From: Apiotrichum sp. Y4204
Taxonomy: Eukaryota; Basidiomycota; Tremellomycetes; Trichosporonales; Trichosporonaceae
Reading direction: 5' to 3'
DNA: 64,000 nucleotides
Assembly: GCA_025531455.1 (NCBI GenBank)
Contig: JAMYHL010000021.1
Location: 372,001 to 436,000, forward strand
This document shows, piece by piece, positions 35,845-46,083 of this stretch. Positions within the stretch are counted from its first letter, which is position 1. The number at the start of each line of letters is the position of its first letter. A program made the position numbers and the translations under genes. Under the pieces are notes generated by a model. The model was given only the letters and a program-made list of their open reading frames with translations, did not search any database and was not told the origin of the DNA.

Positions 35845-36136
35845 GAGTGGGAAGGGAGGTGCTTTGTATGACATTGGGTTGTTGGGCTATGTATGTGATG
35901 TCTGAGCGTCTGCATATTGCATCGACACAGCGACAGACATCTAAGCAGGTCGTCGAGATGAGGATTGAGTAAGGTTGGCTAGGTGGTGGGGGATTCGCAT
36001 CACTCGCGTGGAAGTTACACACCAACGCTGGCGCCACAGCCAGTCACAAATGACCGAATGGACTTCTCATTTCGATTTCATTCCACTTGGATCCTCATCA
36101 AGAACATCACCCCCCATTCGCTCAACACTCTTCACC

Positions 36137-36830
36137 ATGTCGATCTGGAAGCGTATAACCCGTCTTCTCCCAGGCCGCACCGTGAGCTCCTCCCACATTC
36201 CACATTTCTAACCCCAAGCGGCCAATAGGCCACGACCTCGCGGGCAACACCTACTTCGAGCTCCCCGCTCCAACACCGCACGGCCGCCCAAAGCGCGTAG
36301 TAGAGTACGCCGACGCCCGCAAGATCGACTATCGGAAGGGAACCGCCCAGCTGCCCGTCCAGTGGACCGCTTGGCTGAGCTTTACGCGGGACGCGCCGCC
36401 GAGCATGGCCGAGCTCCGGGCGGATGCCGCGAGAAGGGAGAGGTTGGCGCCCATGGTCCGCGCTATTGAGGAGAGGGAACGCGAGGAGCGTATTCAGCAG
36501 GGATACCTCCTCCCGGACGGGACGGAGCCCGGCGACGGAGATGAGAGGGTTCAGCGGTCCCTGTCCGCTCCTGCGCAGGGGACGCAGGTCGTGCCCCCCT
36601 GGGCGCTTGATGCCGAGCCGTCGCCGTCGTTTTCCAACGACGAGTTCATTGCCCCGCCGCGCGAAAAGGTCGATCCGACAGCGGCGAATTCGGCAGAGAA
36701 GCTGCGCGCGCTCGCGGAGGAAGACACCAAGCGCCGGCTCAAGGAGAGCGGGGTTGTCGAGCCGCAGAAGCCCGTGGCCGAGGGCGTCGAGGGCGTCGGG
36801 AGCGGGTTCAAGCCGCGCCGAAGGGGTTAG
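36137..36830 (+). CDS. NDUFAF2: Mitochondrial complex I assembly factor NDUFAF2 (NDUFA12 family)
   Basis: Two exons (36137-36181, 36219-36830) flank a 37-bp intron with branch CTAAC and an unusual AAG acceptor, giving 218 residues. NDUFAF2 (mimitin) assists late assembly of the complex I peripheral arm. The joined N terminus LLPGRTRPIGHDLAGNTYFE is followed by RKIDYRKGTAQLPVQWTAWL, which carries the family signature: P-x-x-W-x-x-W-L, then TRDAPPSMAEL. The C-terminal 100 residues are charged and disordered, typical of the assembly-factor branch and absent from the structural subunit NDUFA12. Using any other acceptor breaks the frame into HDLAGN. The gene predicts a respiratory organism with canonical complex I. 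Confidence 0.82.
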
Positions 36831-37024
36831 GAGGTCGCTCGTTGACCTGCATTCACCGCTCACTGCCTGTACCATAGCATAGATGCATCGCTAATATCAA
36901 TACCGTTATACAGAGCGTGAATACAAGAGAGCAGGAGAGCGGCGTAAAGCCAGAAGAAGAGTCCAGAGACTGTGACGAGTGACGGTGCCTCGCCCCATAG
37001 ATGCAGCTTTGCGCGACATTGCGC

Positions 37025-39889
37025 CTACTCGTCCGACGAGAACTGCTTGATGATCGTGCCCTGGCCGTCACCCGGCTGGAACGTGTACCCGTTGGTAACA
37101 AACAGGGGCGAGGCGATGAACGGGCGCACATCGTACACCTCGACCTCCTTTGCGCGCGCCTCGAGCTGGGTGACGAGCACGCTGATGGACGCCGGGTGCC
37201 CGCCGTAGCGGTTGTGGTGGAGCTGCGCCTTTTCCTTGACAATCTGGCCGAGGAGGAAGGCGATGAGCTCGTTGCTGTCGTTTGTCTGGTGGACGTATTT
37301 GCGGAAGCCGCGGGACAGCGTCTTCTTGACGCTCATCTTTTGGGCATTCACAAACGAACCGACCGTCACGTTGATCGCGAGGTCAATGTCGTCTGCGCGC
37401 ACGAATTCGCGCAGGTGCATCTTGGCGCTCGCCTCGGCCATGCGGATCATCGACTCGAGGTGACGCACCGTGATCGGGAACGAGCCCGTCGCGAGCGACT
37501 CGCGGCGCAGGTCGGCATACAGCCGTGCCAGCTTGTCCTGGTCGAGCTGGTACAGCTTGGGCTTGATGAGGTCGCGAGCGTACATGATGTACTTGCGAAG
37601 CGTCTCTTGCGGGATGATCTGCAATTAGCACTGCCGTGCACACTCCACTCTACTCACATCCGCGTCCACCGTCGTGTTCACCTGGACCTCGTCGGCGGCG
37701 GCGTCAAAGTTGGGGTGCGAGCGCAGGTGGCTGCCGACAACAAACTGCGCGAGCATCTCGTCCTTGACGGGATCGACCATGTCCTTGACAACGCACAGCA
37801 CGTCGAAACGCGACAGAATGGGCTCGGTGAGCTCGACGTTCTGCTGGAACGGAATGGTCGGGTTGTAGCGTCCGCCGATGGGGTTGGCCGCGGCGACAAT
37901 CGCGCAGCGCGCCTGCAGACTCGTGACGATACCCGCCTTGGAAATGGAGATACTCTGCTGCTCCATCGCCTCGTGGATGGACGTGCGGTCCGCGTCGTTC
38001 ATCTTGTCAAACTCGTCAATCAGGCAGTGGCCCTTGTCGGCGAGCACGAGCGCGCCGCCCTCGAGCGTCCACTCGCGGGTGACTGGGTCTTTGCGGACGG
38101 AGGCTGTGAGACCGACGGCACTCGCACCCTGGCCGGTGGTGAACACTGCACGCGAGGCTGTCTTTTCGACGTATTTCAGGAACTGCGACTTGGCCACACC
38201 GGGGTCACCGAGCAGCAGCACGTTGATGTCGCCACGGATGCGGTGCTTGCGGTTAATGTCCTTGGACAGGCCGCCAAAGAGCGACAACGCAATCGCCGTC
38301 TTTACGTCCTCGTGGCCGTAGATGGACGGCGCAATGGACTTGATAATCCTCTTGGCAATGCGGTCATCCTTGGCCATGTTGCGGATCATCTTCTCGTCCT
38401 CCTCTGTGAGGTGGACCGTCGCATACTGGTCGTCCTTTTTGCGGATATAGTTGGCCTCGAGAACGGTTGAAAACACGGGGAAGCCGTTTTTCGAGTTGAG
38501 TGCGGCGTCAAAGTTGTTGCGGTAGATACCCGTGACCTCAACCTCCTCACCGGGCTTGGCGACATCGATGAGATCCCAGAGGAGGATGACCTCGCGGTGG
38601 CGCGGGAGACGGCCGGCAGGAACGGATCCAGGCGCCTCCTGAAGGGTCATCTTCTGGTAGTTGCGGTACACGGTCTGCTCCGAGTTGACGACAAACGGCC
38701 CGCGGCCCGAGCACGCCGAGCAGAACGTAATCTTGAGTTCCTTGGACGTGTCCTGGAAGAAGGGGCCGAGTGTCGCGCCACACTTCTGGCAATCAAACTT
38801 GACATACTTGAGCTGGGGGAATACGCCCGTGCGGCGCGTGACGACACCGGACACGCGCACGAGGCAGTTCAGATCTGTCTGGCGAAGGTCGCGCAGCGAG
38901 CGCGAGGTTGGCAGGTCGGCGACGCGGACGTGGATCTCAGAGTGGATGCGGTCGTACGCGCGGTAGTAGAGCAGGATACACTCGAGGGCGACCTCGTCAA
39001 AGATTGCGAGCATCGAGTGCGGCGAGTTGGCGAGCCATAACGCAAGGATAGGACGCGACTCGGCGAGCTGTATGAACGAAATCTCGAGCGACTCCGAGTT
39101 GACTGCCGTCAGACACACCCACAGTTATCACCCACCTTCACCAAGTGCCTTGATACGGGCACCGTAGACCGACTGGCCCGCCTTGTCCGTGTACGTGAGG
39201 AGGAAGGAGCGGAAGTGCTTGCGGATGGCGCTACGGACCTGGGGCACGTCGATCCACTCTGCAATCGTCGCAGTCTTGACGTCGCCAAGGTGTTCAAGAG
39301 ACATCTCCTCGTCGCCCTCGGCATCATCATCGTCCATGCGCTCGTCATACTGCCTACGCATGCGGTTGACGTTTACTCCGCTGAGCAGACCACCATCAAG
39401 ATCGCCTCCATCGTCGTCGTCGCTCCTGAGGAACTGCGGTACTCGCTCGCGCCCACGCCCCGTGCCCGCCAGCCCGCGGTCGCGGCGGTTCATCTCGCGC
39501 TCGGCCGCCAGCCGCTCCAGGCGCGACATCTCCTGGATCGACGACCGGTCATCAATGTCTGCGTCAGAGTATCGGTCCTGCTCGGGCCGCGACTCGTAGT
39601 CACGGACAAAGTCGTCGTTGAACAGGTCCTCGCCCTCGCCGTCCTCGTCGTCCTCGTCGTCTGCGAGATCGCGGTCCCGCCCGCGCGTGCGCATCTCCTC
39701 CTCCTCCTCGTCACCTACGTCTTCTTCGTCGCCGAAATCCGAGAACGGCGCCGGCGGCGAGGACGGCGGGAGCGATGATGGCGGCGGCGAGGACACGCCG
39801 GATGGGCCTGCGGGCGACGACGCGGCGGCCGAGGACTCGTCGCGACGGCGCTTGGCGCGGGTATTCCTCTGAGGGGCTGGAGAGGACAT
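37025..39889 (-). CDS. MCM2: DNA replication licensing factor MCM2
   Basis: Mcm2 is one of six ATPase subunits of the replicative helicase. Three exons (introns of 33 and 39 bp) give about 930 residues. The acidic, Ser-rich N terminus (histone-binding region in other Mcm2 proteins) contains [18 protein letters not shown] and many DDED runs. [19 protein letters not shown] is specific to Mcm2. The zinc finger is CQKC followed after 18 residues by CSAC (about residues 357-380). The AAA core has Walker [10 protein letters not shown] (near 555), then [20 protein letters not shown], Walker [31 protein letters not shown] and the arginine finger in SRFDVL. It ends [11 protein letters not shown]. The start MSSP was chosen over an in-frame upstream ATG in leader-like sequence. 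Paired ACGCGT boxes lie 130-155 bp upstream. Confidence 0.97.
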
Positions 39890-40230
39890 GATGGGTGTGG
39901 AGTGGATGTTATTGTGTGATGGGAGAACGGGAGATGAGGAGTGAGGGGGAGAGAGAGGGAAATGGCGTCGCGGCGTCGGCCTAGAGAGTGCGGAGCGTGC
40001 TGAAATTGGCAACACGCGACGCGTCGCACCCGGCGAGACGCGTCCAGGGTGGGAAAACTAAGTAAATGGCACACACGGAATCAATTCTCGCGCTTCCATT
40101 CAATGCATCCAATGTGGCACATGGCCTCGATGCATCGCGCTGAGCCTCCAGCTCTCAATGATCTCGCTCTCCGCTATGCATCCTACAGCTCTGTCCAGTT
40201 TATACTCGTACAATCTCCGGAATCTAGCAT
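39890..40230. promoter_or_regulatory. MCM2 promoter
   Basis: This 341-bp spacer separates the NUG1 stop from the MCM2 start, both on the minus strand. It contains two ACGCGT boxes. The part next to MCM2 is C-rich in the transcript (CTCTCTCCCCCTCACTCC). Confidence 0.6.
40019..40043. promoter_or_regulatory. Paired MluI cell-cycle boxes (ACGCGT) upstream of MCM2
   Basis: ACGCGT lies at 40019-40024 and 40038-40043. ACGCGT is the core site of the MBF (Mbp1/Swi6, Cdc10/Res) factor that drives G1/S transcription of replication genes in yeasts. The spacing to the ATG (130-155 bp) is suitable. Use in this organism is inferred. Confidence 0.6.
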
Positions 40231-42385
40231 CTAAAGCTCCTCGTCCGAGTCGTCCGCTGCCTGTCAGTGATATCCCTGCAGTAGACGTATCACACTCACC
40301 GCCCATGTTCGAGAGGAACTTTGCAAAGTCCGCCTCCTTCTGCGCCTCGACATCCATCGGCGCCGGGGCCGAGGCCGGGGCACGTTTGGCAGAAGCAGCC
40401 TTCTTCTCCTGCCGTGCCTTCTTGCCTGACGTGCGCGGAGGCAGCTCGACGGCGGCGGCACCCTCCTCGTCCACCTCCATGTCCATGAAGCCCAGCAGGA
40501 GCTCGCCCTCGGTCCGCTCGGCGGCGGCGCGGCGCTTCTTCGCCTTCTTGGCCTGTGCCTTGGCCTTCTGCCTGTCGGAGGGGAGCGTGGGGAGCAGCGC
40601 CATCTCCTCGGAGGTGAACAGCCGCGAGGCGCTCGCGCCCCCGCGAGGTGCAGAGGGCATGTACACGGGATTCGGGTTGAATGTCGTGGATGCCGCCATG
40701 GGGAGCGGGCGGGGCTCGGGAGAAAGGGAGGAGCGGGCGGAGCGCGGCGAGGACATGTCCGACCCGGGGGAGGGGGGCGGCATCGTGAACTTTGGTGGGG
40801 CGGCGGCGGCGACAGGAGGTTGCGGCGGCAGGTCCTGTTCCTCCTCCATCGCGTCGGCCTGGAACCCGCTGTCCTCTGGGCCGTCCCACGCCGCGGCGTC
40901 GCCCGCGCTGTCAAACAGACCCTCGAGGGAGAAGGCCTCGGAGAGGGTCGTGAGAATCTTGGCATCCCCAACCTTGTCCCCCTCCATCGCCTCGTCGCCC
41001 TCCACGACGGGTGCTGGTGCGGACGAGGGGTGGTACGCTGGGACCTTTGTGTAGTACGGGATCTTGCCCGAGTTCCAATCACGGAGGACCTGGACAGCCG
41101 AGGCCTCGAGATCTGGCACGCCGCCCTTACCGAGACGTCCGCGGGTGAGGGCGACCTTGATGAGGAAGTCGCGCACATCGCTGAATGGGGGGATGTTGTA
41201 CAGGTTCATGAGGAGACCCTGCTCTGCGCGGTCGATGATCACCTCAACAGGACCAGTGGGGTCCTCGACAAGCTCAGGCTTGATGCAGTTACGCAGCATG
41301 AGCTCCGACTGCCGTTTGCGGCCATCGGGACCAGAAAACTCCTTTCCAATGTCCTCGAGAACGACACCTGGACAGTCAAGAATCTTGACGCCCTTGTCCA
41401 GCAGCACCTCCTGCACCACACGCGTCTTTCCGGGCATGGCTGCGACGCCGCACGCACGCGAGCGCTTGAGCGAGTTGATAAGCGACGACTTGCCGACATT
41501 GGGGTATCCGACGACTCCGACAGTGAGGGCGTTGTGGGGTGTAGAGAGGGCATACTGCTTGAGGAGGTTGAGGAGGGCGGGCGCTCCGAGCGACGAGGAA
41601 GTGGAGGGGAGTTCCTGGTACGTCGCCTTCTGCCCCGGAACAGTCGGGGAAGCAACGAGCGGCACAGCGTTCTGGGAGAGGTTCTGGCGCTGGTTCTGCG
41701 TCGACGACTTGAACGGCATGCACGGGAACGAGTGGCGGAGGTACTTGAGCCACCCCTCGAGGTTCTCACGGGGCACGAGGTCGATCTTGTTCACGACAGC
41801 CAGAAGCTTCTTGCCCTGTGCGTCGCGCTTGCGCACCTCCTCCTCGACCCACTTTGCGCGGGTTCCCTCGGGGTCGCGTGCGTCGAGCACCTGGATAATC
41901 ACGTCGCTGCGTTCAATGACCTTGCGCAGCTCGCGCATGAACGCTTTCGCGGACGAGTCACGCACCGTGAGCGACGCATCGATCAGGATTCCGTCGTGGT
42001 CGACTGCCGAGGCCACGGCAGCATCATACGTCGCTCCGAGGTGGTTCGAGGTCGACGCGAGCGCGCCAATCGACCGGATACCGCCAGCGGGTGCGGGTGC
42101 AGGCTGCCGTCAGCAGTCAAATTAGTGGAGCTAGAAAGGATGTGAAGCAGCTCCCACAGAGCGTGTTCGTCACGCACCTTGCTGAACGCCTTTGTCTGCT
42201 GCTTCTTCTCCTTTAGCGCCGCAATCTTCGGCACGCCGATATCCTTCTTCCCTGCCTGTCAGCTCGTCACAGTACCGAAGCTTACGCTGCGCAGCCGGAA
42301 TGGCATACACCTTGTTCCCCTTTGCGGTCTTTTTATCTCCTGTCAGCGGACATGACAATTGGATGGACTCACTTGCTTTCGGCAT
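40231..42385 (-). CDS. NUG1: Nucleolar circularly permuted GTPase NUG1 (GNL3/nucleostemin family)
   Basis: Nug1 is a 60S ribosome biogenesis GTPase. Tiny first exons (MPKA, then KKTAKGNKVYAIPAAQ, then KKDIGVPKIAALKEKKQQTK) encode the basic GNL3-type N terminus, separated by introns of 33 and 34 bp. The main exon reads RELRKVIERSDVIIQVLDAR (G5-like DARDPEG), then NKIDLVP (G4), GYPNVGKSS (G1), GKTR with the G2 Thr, and DCPG (G3). This permuted order is diagnostic. The C-terminal half is low complexity, ending in a last exon with DDSDEEL at the TAG at 40231. The last intron ends CTGACAGGCAG; use of the first AG would give a long non-conserved tail, so the second was chosen. It is divergent from the thioredoxin gene. 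Confidence 0.93.
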
Positions 42386-42860
42386 CGTTGTCAACTGTCA
42401 GTGGTTGTGGCGATGGCAATGACGACGATGCGCCGTCCAAAGATTTTTGAGACTTTTTGGGTGGCCAAAAACGCTGCCAAGCGTTGTGAGGCGCCGGAAG
42501 CAAAAATCCTACAGTGTACTCGTGAGCTCAGCGCTCAGCGCTCGGAGCTCGGAGCTCGGCGGTCCGGAAGATGTGCACACCTGTCTCGGACTCCAGTAGC
42601 TGACGTCTGTCAGCTGGCAGTGTCCTATGCATGGAGTGCACGCATGCATGACGGTACTGACCTCTGTCATCAGAGTGTATATACACAGAGGCGGAGGTGA
42701 AGAAAGCCGTGACCTGCTCTAGCTGCTCTCTCGTTGATTCCCGGAGGTCCCTTAATCTCCGGCTGCTTCCCCCAATCCTCGCCTCGGCCGAGATTACGAT
42801 CAGTCATCTCCGTCCTCGCCGACTTGTTATTGCTCCATCCTCCTCGCTTGCTGCATCACA
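42386..42860. promoter_or_regulatory. Divergent promoter region NUG1/thioredoxin
   Basis: In 475 bp there is a tandem AGCGCTC/GGAGCTC block at about 42526-42560 and a palindromic TGTATATACACA at 42676-42687, about 175 bp before the thioredoxin ATG. No gene was seen. Confidence 0.5.
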
Positions 42861-43478
42861 ATGGCCTCTGTCCTCCGCACCGCCCGCCTCTCGCTCGCCG
42901 CTTCGCGTCCCCTCGCGCGCGGGTTCAGCAGCACGCCGGCCGCCCGCGACCACTTCCTCAACGCCAATGCCGAGCAGTTCCGCGCGCGCGCCCTCGACGC
43001 CAACTCGTCCAAGCCTGTCCTGGTCGACTTCTACGCCGAGTACGTACAGGAAGGCCAAGTGTAGGAAGTGCACAAGGCGTGTTCAAGACTAGTGTACATG
43101 TCTAGTGCCCTTGCAGACACCAGACACCCAGGTCCCGATCCGCAATCGCACCCACTGACAGCCAGCTGGTGCCAGCCGTGCCGCGTGCTCACCCCGCTGC
43201 TCAAGGGCGTGACTGGTCCCGAGACCAACTTTGACCTGCTGACGCTGAATGTCGACGAGCACCCGGAGCTTGCGGGCGAGTTCAAGGTGGGTCCACCCGT
43301 TGCTCCTCCATGTGTACTCTATACTCATACGCCAGATCACCGCGCTCCCGACCGTGATTGCGTTCAAGGACGGCAAGGTCAAGAACAAGTTCAGTAAGTG
43401 ACTGTTGTCTGAGTGGCGCTCACCGCAGTCGGATTCCGCGCCGAGGCCGAGGTCAAGAAGTTCCTCAGCATGCTCTGA
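42861..43478 (+). CDS. Mitochondrial thioredoxin with WCQPC active site
   Basis: Four exons (42861-43039, 43166-43286, 43336-43393, 43429-43478) give 135 residues. Thioredoxins reduce protein disulfides. The N terminus MASVLRTARLSLAASRPLAR followed by GFSSTPAARDHF looks like a mitochondrial targeting sequence with a cleavage site near GFSS. The fold then follows: SKPVLVDFYADWCQPCRVLT, LLTLNVDEHPELAGEFK, ITALPTVIAFKDGKVKNKF (with the cis-Pro of TALPT), and IGFRAEAEVKKFLSML. The active site is W-C-Q-P-C rather than the usual W-C-G-P-C. The Gln does not depend on intron choice. The first intron (126 bp) ends CTGACAGCCAG; only the second AG gives the expected YADWC. Confidence 0.93.
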
Positions 43479-44289
43479 GCCCAGATACTACCATAGAATG
43501 CATCCCGTCCGTCATGTACATCTGCTGTCACCCAGGTTGCGGATCTGCAGAGCTCCTTGCCACCCCGTATCTCTGGGGTCGTTGTGAGAACTCGCCTGCT
43601 GTACTACTGCCCCACAAAGTGCCAAGTGTGTGACCACCACCTGCTCTTACGTCACTGCGAGCTAAGTCCGAGAGCACTGCGAGTCGGAGATACCACTGAG
43701 AGTCATGAAGGGCTTCTTGCTCACTTCCCATGGTGAGGATGCCTCTGCGGATCGCTGAGACGCACTCGTGTCTACAAGGTGGAGATGGGATTCTTTTGCT
43801 TGAAAGAGTTGGAGTCACTTAACGGCACAGTCGACACTCCACTCATGAGCGGACTAACAGGCGGCGGAGAACGACGAGCAACAGCATATAGCTATCGCCG
43901 CTCTGGGCTCTTCACCTCTACATACTGCTGGGCAGGTATGAATGGAACAGCGAATACAGCATGCAAGTGCTGCTGTTCCGTTGCCTGCGCTGATCATCGT
44001 CGATCGTCGTGATCGTCGTGGTGTCGGGGTGATCCAGCCCAGGAACGCGCTAGAACCCAAGAGGGCGTAGATCGGCAGTGGCAGGTAGGTGACTTGGTGC
44101 GGCATGTGGCACCATAAAAACCATGTTCATGTGCTCATGTGATCTGCATGCAGTATAACAGTATGACCTCCAGACATTCACAACATCTACACATCTGCAT
44201 CTTTCCACTCATTTTCAACATCGTTCTCGGTTTCTAAATCCAAGGGGCAATTGCTGGCTCTTGGGGGAGATTCCAAACGCAAAAAGAGA
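43479..44289. other. Spacer between the thioredoxin and tRNA-Thr genes
   Basis: These 811 bp have no supported gene. Short ORFs on both strands lack family motifs. The sequence is of lower GC than the coding parts. Confidence 0.5.
44281..44285 (-). terminator. RNA polymerase III T5 terminator of tRNA-Thr
   Basis: Five A on the plus strand (T5 on the transcribed strand) lie 5 nt past the tRNA 3' end. This matches a Pol III stop. Confidence 0.75.
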
Positions 44290-44395
44290 TGCCTCCATGC
44301 AGGATTGAACTACAGGCCTTTCCCTTGCGCTTCAACTGTCGGAAAATCCGAACCGAAGATACGAAAGGAACGCTCTACCACTGAGCTATAGAGGC
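44290..44395 (-). tRNA. tRNA-Thr(CGU) with a 34-nt intron
   Basis: All four arms can be folded. The acceptor stem GCCTCTA pairs with TGGAGGC (discriminator A). The D arm is GCTC-AGTGGTA-GAGC. The anticodon stem TTCCT pairs with GGGAA. The anticodon loop reads TTCGTA before the intron, so positions 34-36 are CGT (Thr). The T arm is TGTAG-TTCAATC-CTGCA. Mature length is 72 nt plus the 3' CCA added later. The 34-nt intron sits between positions 37 and 38, the canonical place for nuclear tRNA introns cut by the Sen endonuclease. Confidence 0.9.
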
Positions 44396-44865
44396 GCTCT
44401 CGAAATCGTTTTGGGCGTAGATTGATGATGGCAAGCAGAGTACATGAGAGTGAACATGACGGCTCGCTGCATTATAGACATGGACAGCTGGATGGCTGGG
44501 TGAAAATGGTGTTGTACGTGAACTTCTCTTGCACCAAGGGAAACAACGCAATTTGAAGTTGATAATCGTGTGCGGCCGACAGCAAGGCGTCTCTCCCGAA
44601 TACCACTTACTAACCAACTAGTGGTCTTCCTTGGTCCTGCCTGAGTGGTGCACCTCGTTGCCGTTCCCAAGAGCTACCTTTGGTTCATCTCCGATCGTAA
44701 GTGCCAGAGCCCAAGTCAGTAGAGCGCATCTCGACTCCGCCTCTGCCCGGCACGACAGTCAGTACAACATTCCACGCATTGGTGCATAGGCGAGCGGACC
44801 AACCAAGGCCCCCCGTCTCCTATCCACCCCTACAGAAGTGCGCCGTGCGCAGATACTGCTACAGC
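44396..44865. other. Spacer between the tRNA-Thr gene and SNU13
   Basis: This holds the tRNA 5' flank and the SNU13 3' flank. I see no gene or repeat in it. Confidence 0.5.
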
Positions 44866-45380
44866 TTAGATGAGGAGCTTCTCAATCTCGGTCTTAACGG
44901 CCTGGATCTGGCTGTTAAGCTCGCGAGCCTCGTTGGTGGTGACCGACGCGGCGATGACGGGACGCGAGACACCGCAGGCGCGGCCGAGGGCGGTCTTGGA
45001 GGGGACGAAGACTGCGTGTGAGTATCTTCCATGCAGGCTGCATATCTTGGGTACCTACCGTAAGGGGTGTTCTTGTCCTCGCAGAGAAGGGGAAGGTGGA
45101 GCACGATCTCAATCGGCTCGACGTCGGCGGCCATGACGATGAACTCGGAGATACCACGGTTCAGGCTGGCGTCAGTTACGAGGAAAGGGTGTGCAACTCA
45201 CGTCTTGGTGGCCTCGTTGGCACCCTTCTTGATCTGCTTGTAGTGGCCCTGTTTTAATCAGCTTGAGTCAAGCGGGCACCAAAGCTGAGGAAGACTTACG
45301 GCCTGCTGGATGAGGTCGAGGATCTGGTTGGTGAGCTGCGCGTTGGCGAGCGGGAAGGCCTTCGAGTTGGGGGCGGACAT
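44866..45380 (-). CDS. SNU13: U4/U6.U5 snRNP and box C/D snoRNP protein Snu13 (15.5K/L7Ae family)
   Basis: Snu13 binds k-turns in U4 snRNA and box C/D snoRNAs. Four exons give 126 residues, the usual length. The order is [98 protein letters not shown], then the helical end [10 protein letters not shown]. The RNA-binding [14 protein letters not shown] segment and the RPVI loop that separates Snu13/Nhp2/L7Ae members are intact. Start at 45380 is the only suitable ATG; the TAA is at 44866-44868. It is divergent from the SUT-type transporter. Confidence 0.96.
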
Positions 45381-46083
45381 GGTTGCTGCTTTTTAAAGAC
45401 CTCACGAGAACGATCCCTGGTCGAGATGAATGTGTGGATGGATGGAGAGAAGGAGAGAAAGTAAGAGGACGAGATGGATCCTGGAGATGGCAATAAACGG
45501 GTGAGTGTTGAGGAGCTCGAAATCTTTTGGCTGGTGGAGCGGAAGCAATTGTATCTTTCTGGGCGGATCTACGGGATTTATCCTTGATTGCCCCCCCAAG
45601 ACTGAGTCATCCACTCTGGTCCACTCTCGTCATCGCATCCCCATCGCGCAATTGAGCCACCAGCACCGAGGAATGTATCTCTTGTGCCTTGGATGGATGC
45701 ATGATGATGCCGTTCCCCTTTCCATACCCATGCAAGACATCGAGACATCGAGGGGGGTTGCTGGGTTGCTCCTGGTACCCTCCGTAGTAGAGTGAGACCC
45801 CACTGTGCACAACACAGCACGCGTTCAAAAGTCCAAAGAGGGGGGGAGACGCGCCATTCCGTCATTTGATCGCACTCTGGTGCACTCTGTCTACCCGCCT
45901 CCCTGGTCTTGCGGACCGAGGGACACGCCTCCACTTGGCCACTTATCCAGTGCCGCCACTGCCTCTCACCGTTCTGGCCTTCCCACAAAGTGTCCAACGC
46001 TCTCTCTCCCTCAATCTTCTTACTTGCACCCCACCTCCTTACCTTCTGTTGGCACATGCGCCAGCAGACCCGCCCGCGACACC
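45381..46083. promoter_or_regulatory. Divergent promoter region SNU13/SUT-like transporter
   Basis: These 703 bp lie between two outward-facing starts. A C8 run near 45590 and CT-rich sequence before the transporter ATG are the only visible features. Short ORFs here have no support. Confidence 0.45.

Noticed and set aside
37001..38470. 489-codon plus-strand ORF antisense to MCM2
   Set aside because: It is a mirror of strongly biased MCM2 codons, with no recognisable domain.
40820..42145. 441-codon plus-strand ORF antisense to NUG1
   Set aside because: Shadow of the NUG1 coding frame; Arg/His/Leu-rich text without domain signature.
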